Below are positions 1-12,000 of a stretch of 64,000 nucleotides of DNA, one piece after another (positions within the stretch are counted from its first letter, which is position 1; every line of letters begins with the position of its first letter). Position numbers and translations under genes: made by a program. The stretch spans positions 124,001 through 188,000 of the forward strand of contig JANQQC010000060.1 of the NCBI GenBank assembly GCA_028285145.1, read 5' to 3'. The notes below the pieces were generated by a model. That model saw only the letters and a list, made by a program, of their open reading frames with translations, was not told the DNA's origin and searched no databases. Source of the stretch: Hyphomonadaceae bacterium. GTDB lineage: Bacteria; Pseudomonadota; Alphaproteobacteria; Caulobacterales; Hyphomonadaceae.

Positions 1-3000
1 ATGCCACCAGCCTGGCTTTCATCGCTGCCGATGTAGCCCGTCGCCGTCGTGCCGTCGTCAAAGAGGACGGTGAAGGAGGAGCCGATCAGTTCAGCACCGC
101 CGACGCCGCCAACGTCCCAGCCGGCAATCGCGCCTGGATCGACACCATTGGCACCGCCTTTGTCCAGACCAGCGATCGAATTTGGATCCATGTCGCCCGA
201 GAAGCCGACCGTCTCGCCGTTGACGAAACCACCGTCTGAACCGTCGAACTTGATCAGGATGCCCCGGAAGCCACCATTTGAGGTCTGCCCGGTACCGGTT
301 GTGTTTGGCAGCGGGTTATCGCCTGCGAACTGGTAGACGTCTGAAAGATCCACAAAGGCACCGGTCCCGCCATCGGTGCTGATCGCAAAGTCCTTGGCAA
401 CATTATCACCGCCCGATCCATCAGGATCAACGACCGAGTCGTTGAAGACCGCATCTCGGAAGTCGATGACAACACCAGCGATCTGCTTGTCCCCAGTATT
501 GGTCAGTTGGAAGGAGTTCGAACCGAAGTTCGACAGCGCAACGTTTTCCTCACCATCAAGAATGGTCAGGACAGCGGAGCCGGTTGCGCCAGCGCCATAG
601 GATCCGTCAGAGTCGACATCGTTGAGCGCTTCCAGAATGGCCACAGCGTCATCGTCGCTTGGCCCGGGACCGATTGGATCCTCGCCGCCTTCTACAATTT
701 CAAGTCCACTGACAATGGCGTTGTCGGTCCCGTTATTCACGAACCCTATATTGATCACATCGTCTGTGACTTCGATCGCAGTAGAGATCACACCGCCGCC
801 GCCAGCGAACTGGTCGGCCACGTCCAGATCGTCGATTGCCGTTGCACCCTCAAGCGTGACATCGAAGATGCGCTGACCAGGGCTGTTGTTCCCATCGAAA
901 GCTTCCGCGAAGTAGAGGTTCACGGTGATCACATCGCCAATCTGGACACCAGACAGCTGAGAGATCGGGATATCGAATGAGAATGGTGCGTTGTCTGAAC
1001 GCGCGGTTTCGAAGATCTCGTTTGGAACGTTCGGCAGGTTGGGCGTTGCCGGTGTTCCATCTGTGTCACCGCGGTTTTGAGAACTGCTGTAGAACGGGCT
1101 TGGATTTGCCGTCGTGTCGGCGAGCCAGTTCGGCCCGTCGTCGGCTGCTGCCACTTCTTCGCCGAAGGCATTGATGCGCAGAAGCACGTCACCAAGCTCA
1201 GGCGGAAGAACGGGCGGTACGTTGGCATCCGGATCGAATTCAACAACTAGCGTGTCGGAGAGTGTCTTCACATCGCCGTCAGCATCGACAATGCCGGCTG
1301 CGAAGTAGTTGAAACCAAGGTTTCCGTTCGCATTGCCTTCCTGTGTCGTCGACCTGGTAACCGGGATCGTGCCGTTGAACTGACCGTTTTCGTCCAGTTG
1401 GACATCCACCACGACGGAGAAGGCCTGTGCATTGTTACCCTGGATGGCGTCGGCACCGCCGGGCGGGTTGACGCTTGCGCTGTCACCATTGCTGACGAAC
1501 GCCGTGTCCAGAATGTAGACCCGCGCCGTCCCATTGGCGTTTTCAATCCCGGCATCGACCGTGATTGGAAGGTCAGCTTCATTGACGACACGAGGCGCGA
1601 TGGAGCCGTCGCCTAGTGTGAGCGTCGGAGCGACTTCGACCTGACCGGCCTGAACCAGTGCAGAGGCTGCCACACTGCCGCCATCTGGTGTGATGGAGGA
1701 TGTAGCAGAGGAGCCGTCTTCGAAGACAACGGTTACTGTGCCGCCCGCGAGTTCCTGACCGGAGACAGCACCGCCGATCGCGCCGACCGTGGCAGTGACC
1801 GGATCGATATCAATCGAGAAGGACAGAACTTCGCCGACTGCAAATGCCCCAGGATTGAAGTCCAGGATGAGCTGGTTATTGCCGTTATCGAAGGGCAGGG
1901 CCTCAGATACTGTGTAGTCCGTGTTCAAAGTCAGGCCATTGGTTTGACCATCCTGCTGGAACGGTTTGTTTGCCGTGTCGCCCGCTGGAGGATTACCCGT
2001 ATCGAACACCGTGTCCGGTATGAACGTGTTCGACAGATCGATAATGACCTGCGCGATCGCGACACCGTTTGCAGACTGGTTGGTAATCTGCATAGAGTTG
2101 GTCGAGAAGGTCGAAGCACCTATCAGCGATCCGCCCGTGGCGTTTGCTGTAAAGAGCGCCTGGCCGTCGGTTGGGCCTTCGACAGGGCCGACAACGATGT
2201 TGAAGGTCGATGTCGCCGTTTCGCCATCTGCGTCGGTTGCAATAACATCAACGGCAAAGATGCCATCCGACGTCGGAGAACCTTCAAGCGCTCCAGTGGT
2301 TTCGTTGATCGTCACGCCGTCCGGCAGAGTTGCCGGATCGAAGGCGATGCTGAGCACTTCGGTTGTGTCCGGCAGCAGCAGGTCTTCGTCCGTGAATAGC
2401 GTATCGACTGCGGGCAGATCGAAAGCGAATGGCTCGCCAACTTCTGCCAGTTGATCCGCAATCGGAGATGGGTCGATTGCTTCCGGTGCGTCATTGATGT
2501 TCTCTACCGTCAGCGGGAAGGTAGTGGTCGTTGATCCATCATTGTCGGTTGCTACGATGGCAATCGTCAGGTCCGCGATGTCTTCCTGTGCCGGTGTACC
2601 AGACAGGATGCCTGTTGTTGGCTCAAAAGTAAGCCATGCTGGCAGCGGCAGAAGCGGGTCGCCCTCGATAGCCGGCGCGAGACCGACTTCCAGAGTGAAC
2701 ACGTCTTCGTTTGTTTCCGCGAACACCGCGGACAGATCCAGTGAGAACAGTCCGTCTTCAGGCGCAATCTGTGGATCAACCGGCGTTAGAACCGCTGGCG
2801 GTACTTCCGGGTTCTCTTCGAGATTGAGCGTGAAGGTCTGCGTGGCTGGCTGGTTGGAGCCGGTAACGTCAGTGACGGTTACATCGAACTCGAATGATCC
2901 GATAGGAGCGTCAGTTGCCGAGAGTTCCCCAGTGACGGGGTCGATCGAGAGGAAGTCTGGCGCGTCTGCTCCGAGCTCGAAGGTGAGTGGATCTTCTTCG

Positions 3001-6000
3001 GGATCGCCGAATGCGAGACTCAGATCGATCGACAGAAGGCCAGAGAAGCCCTCCAGTGCTGTGTCGAAGGTCGGGATTGGGAATGGACGGAAATTGCCAA
3101 CCTCACCAGAGATTGATGTGAACTCAACATAGTCGATACGCATCAGCTCGGTTTGGCCCCCGCCGATCGTGCCAGAGAGGCCGTCGAGTTCTAGCGTTGA
3201 GCCTGGAGAGACAACAACACTCGGGAATTCAACTGTCCGCAGGTTCTGAGCCTGAGCGGCGGATGCGCCGCCATCTTGGTCGAAGGTGATTGTATCTTCA
3301 AAGGTGATCGCACCGGCGTCGTCGCGAATACGAACCTGCAAGACACTGACGCCGTCGCTTTCGTCGAAGAAGGTCACTGCCAGTTTGTTCTGACCAGTTT
3401 CCACGCCCGCCCCATCGAGGTCGAGGCTTGCAACGCCAACGACGTTGCCTGTCGCAACGCGGATGACCTGACCCTCGTCTGCAGCCCCTTGGTTTTCAAT
3501 GAAGAACCCAGTTTCGAGATTGAAATCCTCAGCTTGAATGCGAACTGGATCACCTTCAACAACACCGCCGAACACGTCGATGGCGAAGGTCAGGAACGTC
3601 TCTGCGCCGTCCACATCCGTAGCCGTTACGGTCACCGTACTTGAGCCTGGTGCCGTTGGAGCGCCGCTGATGGTCATCGTTTGGTCGTCGTAGGTGACGC
3701 CATCCGGCAGGCCTGCCACTTCGATCGTAACAGTGTCTCCAAAGACGGCATCGGGATCGGTCGCGATTGCAGACAAATCAATTGGGGCGATCGCTTCGCC
3801 CGCATCGGCCTCTACATCGGCGACAGGCAGGATTTCCGGCGCGTCATTCACATTGACCACATCAAGTAGTGTGAAGGTTTGCTGGGTAAAAAGCCCGCCA
3901 GGATCCGTTGCCGTTACAGTCACAACGACTGGCGCACTACCTGCGTTGAAGAAGTCGACGGCGTCATCATTTGTTGGATTGGCGGTCAGAATCCCGTCCA
4001 CGACAGTGAAGAGCGGATTGTCGACAGTAATCGTAAGCGGGTCTTCGTCAGGATCAATGAAGGTCGGGATCGGCAGCTGCAGATCGAACTCGAACAACTC
4101 ATCCTGGGTCAGCGTTACATCAGCGATCGGCGCAATGGTCTGTGGCCCTTGGTTATTCGGATCGACGATGACGGTTGCAGCAACGAACTCTACATAGTCG
4201 ATACGAAGCAGCTCTGTCTGGTTCGGGCTGAGTGCGCCCGAAACACCATCGAGTTCGAGTGTCGAGCCGGGTTGAACATCAACGCCGTCGAACGTAACGG
4301 TCCGAAGGTTCTGTGCCTGCGCAGCATTTGCACCACCATCTTGATCGAAGATTATGGTGTCTTCAAACGTTATGGCTCCGGAATCGTCGCGAATGCGGAC
4401 TATCAGTGTACTGACACCGTCAGCCTCATCAAAGAAGCGGACAGATAGATTGTTTTCTCCCGCTTCAATGCCAAGGCCATCGAGCGGCAGCGTGGCAAGC
4501 GCGGCGATATTGCCAGTTGCGACGCGGATCACCTGACCTTCATCGGCCGCCCCCTGGTTTTCGGTGAAGAAGTTCGAGAACGTGCCCCCTAGGTCATCGA
4601 AGTCTTCAGCCTGAATACGGACCGGAATAGCCGGGGCATCCGGCGCAAACGTAAAGGTCGTTTCACCGGTCTCGGCATCATACTCGACCTGGAAATCGTT
4701 CGGTTGGAATGATTGGGATGGATCTTCGAAGACGCCGCCTTCAAGAGTGAGTTCGGTTTCGATCGTGCCAGTGTTTCCATCGGTATCGATACCGAGCGTC
4801 AGGGAACCGGACTCAGTTGTTACGATGTTGGCCTGCGGGCCGGCTGGGCCGTTTTCAAGGGTGAAGCTGTCGCCTTCTTCGAGGCCGACAATGGTGAGGT
4901 CGTCGAGTTCCTCAGCTGTACCGGAGACGTTATCCGTTCCGCCGCTGCTGATGTCGATGACTTCGTCCTCGACCTCGACGTCGATGGACTCGTCGCCCGT
5001 CGTGCCGTCCTGCTGGGTTTCTGCAGCGATCTCTGCTGCAGCTGACTCGCCACCGGCTGCAACCGGCAGGGACTCGCCGCCCACGACGGCATCCACAATC
5101 GTGACGGTGAAAGATTCAAGCGCCTCGACGATGTCGTCATTGAGGATTGGAACGATGATGTCAGCCGTCAGGTCGCCCTGCGGAATGATGACCGATGTTT
5201 GCGTAACATCGATATCTTCACCATCTGTCGCGTCCACGCCTGCAATTGCAAACGTGACCGTGACATCGCCTTCGGCTGCTTCGCTGAGTGAGAGTGTGAA
5301 GGCGGCTTCCGCGCCTTCCACTTCAGCGATTGGGGCGAGGGGCCCTTCAATGCTGATTTGTGGCAGGGCATCGATGGTGACGTTGACGGTGACGGGAGCA
5401 CTTTCGTTACCAGCAGCGTCGACCAGCGTGTAGGTGAAGCTGTCTGCGCCTTCGAAGAGCGGATCGGTCGGCGTGTAGACAACGTTTCCATCGAGATCGA
5501 CTTCGACCGTACCCGATGTCGGGTCGCTCAGCTGAGCGACTGACAGTTCGGACGCATCGCTATCTGCGTCGGTGTCGTTTTCAAGAACATCGATAATTAG
5601 AGGTTCGCCCGGACGGCCTGCTGCGACATCTTCTGTCCCAACTGGTGCGAAATCGTCTTCTGTGACTGTACCGCTAGAGGCACCCTGAACGACGTTCAGC
5701 GCGCTGCCATTGGCTGAGCCGCCGGTTAGAACGACATCAAAGACCTCGTCGCCATTGGCGAGATCGTCCTGGGCAGCCTCAACAGTAAGTGTGCCTGCAC
5801 CGTCAACGAAGCTGATGACTGCTTCAGCCACTTCGCCATTCACCGTGTAAGCCACTGTTGCATCGCCGGTGAAAGAACCGGCCGTCAGCGCGAAGTTGAG
5901 CGCATCGGAGGCATCGTCGCCACCTTCTACGATGGTCTCGCCAGCACCGATCGAAATGTCGATCGCGTCGAGAGCGCGAATGGTGAGATAGTCGTAATCA

Positions 6001-9000
6001 GCGGTGATCTGGTTGGCAGTGCCGCCGCCGCTGAAGTCGCTGACGAAGATGCCGTAAGCAAGGCCACCGGTTCCACCTGTAAGCGGGTTTGCCCCATTGA
6101 GGGCCTGCTCAAGTGAGCTGCCCGTCGCGATAGTACGAGTTTCAGTCGTATATGACGTCAGGGAGTTACCTGCGGTATCGAAGAACTCAGCCTGACCGAC
6201 AACCGTACCAGCCGTCTTGTCGACGACGAGCTTGAAAACAATGTCCTCAATCAGCGCTGGATCGAGATTGATCGCCTCGCCTACGCCGATATTGTCATTT
6301 CCTTCCCCACCATCGAGCGAACCGTTATGCGCGATTTGGATGCGGGGCGCGCCGGTGTTCTGGTCGCTGATCACGATCTTGACGAAGTCGTCCACACCGC
6401 CAGCACCCAACTGGATACCGAACTGCTCGAAACCGTTCGTCGTTGCCTGCTTTGTCAGGAAGTCTTCGCTGGAAACGCGTGCCTCGACTTCAAACGTATC
6501 GACTCCGGACACATCGACGCCGGACTGGTAGCCATCGCGAAGTGTGTTGTTTCCGCCAGTGCCCGTGGAGAAGGCGTCCTGCTCCGAAGACGTCACGCTG
6601 AGGACACCATCCGCAATCGTGACTTTGTCCTCGTTTGTGAGTTCGCCTAGTGGATCGCCGACTTCAACGCCAGCGGCGTCGAAGTCCTGATTGATCAGAA
6701 CGCCGCTGAAGCCGGCCTCTGCGCTGAAAGGATCCTCCGTTGGCGTTTCGAAGTCCTGAACAATCTCGCCGCCGGCCTCAAGCGTACGGCCGAGGCCGTT
6801 GCTCGCATCGGTCGCGAACGGGTCATCGATGTTGAGGATACCGTCAGCGTCAACGTCAGCAGGGGAGGTCTCGTCTTCGTTGACAATACCCTCAGCGCTG
6901 GCACCGGGCCCATCGAAGCGCACGAACTCTGCACCAACCGTCACGCCCGTGATTGTGACGCTGATGGCGTCGGGCCCATCGAACACATCATCATTGGCAA
7001 CATCCACGGACAACACGCCGCCCGTGGTTCCAAGCGCCACATCCTGCGTGGTGACCACACCCTTATTGTCGATCTCGACCGAGATCGTGATGTCGGTTGC
7101 AGGTGTTTCCGAGAAGGTGATTGGGAAGTCGAGCGTGGTAACGCCAACGTCGCCGGACTCATCCACCGGCAGCGCATCTCCGATGGAGACCACAGGACGC
7201 GGATCGTCGACTTCGCGAATGACGATCGCGTTGACCTTGCCATTATCAACGCCGTCGTCTCCAAGCGCTTCGAAGTTGATGTTCAGCACGCCGTCTGCGC
7301 CTGGGCTGTAGAGGCCCGGCAGGGTAATGATCTGTGACTGGTTGAAGTCATTACCGGTCTCGGCCAGCAGATCGTAGTCATCAACGACCAGTTGACCTTC
7401 GACAAGAATATCAAAGACGCGCTGGCCGGCCGTGCTTTGGAAGAGCTCCGCCATGTAAAGCTCGATCTGGTACTGACCCTCTGGCAGCGTGCCAGTGAAT
7501 TCGAGATCGCCAGCGAAGCGCTCTGTTTCGAACGGTGTGTTGTCGAAAATGGGCTGTGGGCCGTTGCCGCCGCCGCCGTCACCAAACGCGGTACCGTTCG
7601 AGAAGAAACCGCCAGTACCGCCGCCGGTGTTTCCGGTATTTGCTGCGAAGTCGATGCCGTTGAAGTTAATTGCAGGGCCGCCAGCGTTCACGGCAAGTAC
7701 AACATCGCCCACCGTGACCTCAGGAACGTCATTGACGTTGACCGTGACCGCGGTCGACGTGTCGACACCATTTGCTGTCGCAACAACGTTGATGTCGTAG
7801 GTGTTGTCGCCGCCTGTATCGATCGGAGCCTCGAAGTCGGGAGACGCGACGAAAGACAGCTCGCCTGTGTTCTCGTCAATGCTGAATGCGGCCGCATCAT
7901 CCCCTGTGAGGGAGTAGGTGACGGTGTCGCCATCCGGATCGGTGGCATCGAAGTCGGCCAGCACGCCAGTCGAGTTTTCAAAGACGCTGATTTCGCTCGG
8001 GGTCGCCGCATCGAACACAGGTGCCGCGTCCGGAGCGTCCGTTAGCACGATGTCGAGCTTGAGGCGGGATATGTCGAGATTTTGGTTCAGCCAGAATGTG
8101 TAGGTCCCCGATGGCAAAGCACCTGAGAAGCCGGGGCCGGCGACAATACCGGCACCCAGATCATCAAGGATATCAGTGCCTTGCTGCGCATCTCCGATCA
8201 GCGCGCCGCCGATCAGGTTGGAGTCGACTGGTTCGGACTGGCTGGAGGTCGCCGCGTCTGGATCAACATTGATTGTGTCGGAGTCCGACAGCGCGAGGAA
8301 GGCGAGATTGTTGTCGCCGCCACCGGCCTCGTATTCGAGCAGGTTGATGGCGTTCAGAACCGTTCCCTCGGGCACGACGATTGTGAAATAGTCACGGTCC
8401 GCGGCGAAGTTGACCTCGTCGCCGTTGCTGTCGGCCGCGGCGAGGCTGACAATGTTTGATCCCAGCGCAAGCGTACCAAGATCTGTCGGTGCTTCGCGAT
8501 CGTCAGACATGTCGCCATTGACGTTCTCGTCGTAGATTTCGTCTGTTTCCAGAGCAAGCGCGAGTCCTACGGTTGGTGAACTTGCTGCAGCGTTTGGATT
8601 CGCAGCGGCATCGAGGACAGCGGCATCAGCAAGATCGACCGAGTAATCACCATTGGCAAAGCCGGCGACAGGCGCGTCGAAGGTGACAGTCGCGGACTCG
8701 TTGTTGGCCGCGAGCACGACAACGCCGTTTGTCAGTGTGAGGCCGTTGGGACCATTCAAAGTCACATCGTCGGACTCTAGGCCGGCGATCGCTTCGCTGA
8801 ACGCGATCGTTGCGACAAAGGCGTCCTGAGCATCGGTGGGTGCTGTGAGACCAACATTTGCAACCGGTGCAACAGTATCCTCATCGCCAGCGGCGCGGAT
8901 AACGATGGCGCTGATCTTGGCGTTATCAACGGACGGAGTGAAATCGATGTCGAGTGTGCCATTCGGGCCGGGTGTGAAGACGCCCGGAACATCGAAAACA

Positions 9001-12000
9001 ATCGTTTGATTGATATCGCCGCCATTGGTCTCAAGGATGTTCAGATCGTCGATGACGTTGACGCCTTCGATATCGACATCGAAGACCCGCGTGTCAGCGC
9101 CGTTGGCAGGGTTCGGTAGGAAGATCTCAGCGAAGTAGAGCGTGATCGTGTATTCGCCTGGCCCGAGGTCCGCCGCGAAGTTCAGAGATGGGTCGCCGGT
9201 CCCGCCACCGAAAAGCTCAGTCTCGAAAACGGTACCATCGAAGACAGGTTGCACGCCGTTTCCAGAAGCGCCGTCACTGAAAGCAGAGCCGTTCAGGAAA
9301 GGCCCTGATGCAGCTGGACCAGCAATGAAATCGATACCGTCTTGGCTGAGGGCGGGGCCGCCTGCGTTGATTGCGAGGACGATCTCACCCGGTGCATTGT
9401 CATTATCCGAGATCGTAACGTTGGCTGTATCGACGCCGATTTCGGCGTTGTCACTGACGCCGACGATCGTGAAGTCGAAGTCTTCTGCGTCTTCGATCAG
9501 GATATCGTCGTTCAACGCGATCTGCAGCTGAACGTCGGAAGATGTGCCGGCGATGGTGAGCTGGCCGGAATACACGCCATTCTCGAGCGTCGCGCCTGGC
9601 AGGTCGATCGTGAAGTCTTCGCCTGCGGTCGCCGAGCCCGAAGAAAGCTCGAAGTCGATTGTAACGGTTTCGTCGCTTGGAACCGTCTGGTTTGTCAGCA
9701 GTGAGATAGAGACGGTGCCGTCGTCTTCATTCACGGTCTGATCGCCGCCCACAACGTTGACCACCAGTGGTACTTCGATCGCACTGCCTATGCGGGCGAT
9801 CTCAATGCCGTAAAGATTTGGATTTTCGACATCGTGAATGAATTCAAGGTCGAGCGTGCCATCGGTAACTTCGACAAGCGCTGTAATTGCGCCGCCGACA
9901 CCGTTTCCGAAGAGGGCCACGGGATCGATGTCATTGAAGGCGGATGGCACTTCGCCTTCGACTGTGACGTCGTAGATGCGCTCGCCAACCTCTGACGCAC
10001 CCGGGAAGCCATTGCCGGTCAGCAGGGTGACTTCATAGAAACCCGGAATGGCAGCCGGGAACTCCCACTTCATTTCCGGGCCGGCCGCGGGGTCAAAACG
10101 TGCGGTAGTGAAGAGCGCATCCGGCACATAGCCGGGTACACTTGCGCCCGCGGTGACGTCGAAATTGTCGAAATTGTTCTGTCCAGCGACACGGAATTCG
10201 CTCGGATTCGCGCTTGAATCTTCCGCGAAAGCCGGACCGCCATCGAGGGCGGCGAGTTCTTCGCCGCCAACATTGATTCGATAGAGAACCTGACGGCTCT
10301 CGTCGCCCGTCGCAGTCAATGAGATATCATCGAAGATCGCCTGGAAGGCATCTGCCTCGTCGGCATCGCCATTGGTCGACCAAAGGCCGAGCGCGAGTCC
10401 GGTGTCCTGTACGCCGGTCTGGAAGTTCCCATTGATTGCCTCGAGAACATTCGAGCCGGACAGATCGATGGCGGAACCTGAGACCTGAGCAGTCCCCCCT
10501 GCAGCCAGTTCGTAAATGATGGTTGGTGTCGCGGTGCCTGCTTCCACATCGACTTCGAGGTCAATCTGGATGTTGCTGGCATTGCTCGACTGATTGGTGA
10601 ACAGGTCCGCTGCTGCAATGAATTGAGACGCAACGCTGATGTCGTTGTTTTCAAGCTCGACAAGAAAGCCTGGGCCATTGGCGCTGGATTCGGTCGCAAC
10701 GACTTTCAGGAAGTTGCTCTGATCGCCCGTTCCGATGAAGCCGCCAACTTCCTGATTGGCACCGACCGTGAAGCCGCCGCCATTTGTGCTCTGAGATGGC
10801 CCAAACCCTGGATTGAACACATTCCAGGTGACCGTGAATGTTTCCACCGTTGGCGCGATGGTTACACCGGTCTGGAACAGGAACTCCCCATCATTGGAGT
10901 TGCCCGACGCGTTACCATTGGACACGTACTCAATCACAGTCGTACCGCCGCCTGCGGCGGTCTGGAACTTCACATTGTCGAGTTGGGTGTCCTGACCTGG
11001 ACGCGTGGATTCCTCGAGGAAGAACTGCTCATAGTCAGTCGTTCCGTTAGCGGCAACGCCGGTCAGACCAGTGGCGATCCCTTCTGGTCCCGGCAGATTT
11101 CCATCCTGGTTCGGATCGAAATCGAAGGTCAGTTCTGTCCCTGCAAAAACGAACACGGAGCTGCCATTGCTGGCATCGCGACCGAATGGATCCACGGTGT
11201 TCAGGAGGCCGTCATTGTCGAAGTCTGGATCGTCCGGAAGTACGAGATCGGACGGCGCGAAGATCTTGATGTTGTCGGGACCAAATTCAGCCACGAAAAT
11301 CATACCGGCAAACTGCGATCCTGCCGGTCCAACCGTGACGTCGAGCGGTGACCCCTGGCCGGTGATGATGGGGGTGAAACCGTCAGCATCCTGAACCACG
11401 TCATCAGCCGTGCCGAGAATGCCGTCATTGCCGGGATTGATCAGTGGATCGACGCCGTCGCCAGCGTCATTAACGTTGATCAATGAAACGCTGCCATTGA
11501 ACTGCGTCACCAGCAGAGCGCCATCGATGGCACCGTCAAAGGCGTCGCCGACATATTCAGTGATCCCGTTCGTGGATGAGCCGGTTGTCAGAATGGAATT
11601 GGATTCATTGCTGTTACGGTCGACGCGAATGCCGCTTTCCAGCAGGCGGGCTTCAAGTTCCTCCTGCGTTAAGTCGTCGAGATTTTGACCCGGAGCAGCG
11701 GCGAATTTGGACGGGTCGATCAGATAGCCGTCGGCGATGTTGACCGCGTCCGGAACAAGCGCTGAGAGGTCGGGTACTGTGTTGACTGCCAGAGAACCGT
11801 CCGGATTACCGGAGTTATTGTAGACGGTGTGAGATTGATCCTGGTTGGAGCGGATCGGGTTTGGGTGGCCGTAATAGCCGCCTTCGACCAGTTGGAAGAG
11901 CGGCTCGGGGTCGCCGTCGCCGCCATTGTTCGGTATATTAATGGCTTCGCCATTGCCGTCGGTAAGTGGATTCCCGCCGAGGTTGCCATTCGAGCCGTTG

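Noticed and set aside
2494..3132. A 212-codon plus-strand open frame, and many similar frames across 1-12900
   Set aside because: They lie antisense to the giant gene and have the Ser/Pro/Arg-rich composition of shadow frames. The minus-strand frame is uninterrupted and domain-rich across the same DNA.
10623..11351. A 242-codon plus-strand open frame
   Set aside because: It is antisense to the propeller-adjacent part of the giant protein, with no ribosome-binding site and no recognisable domain.
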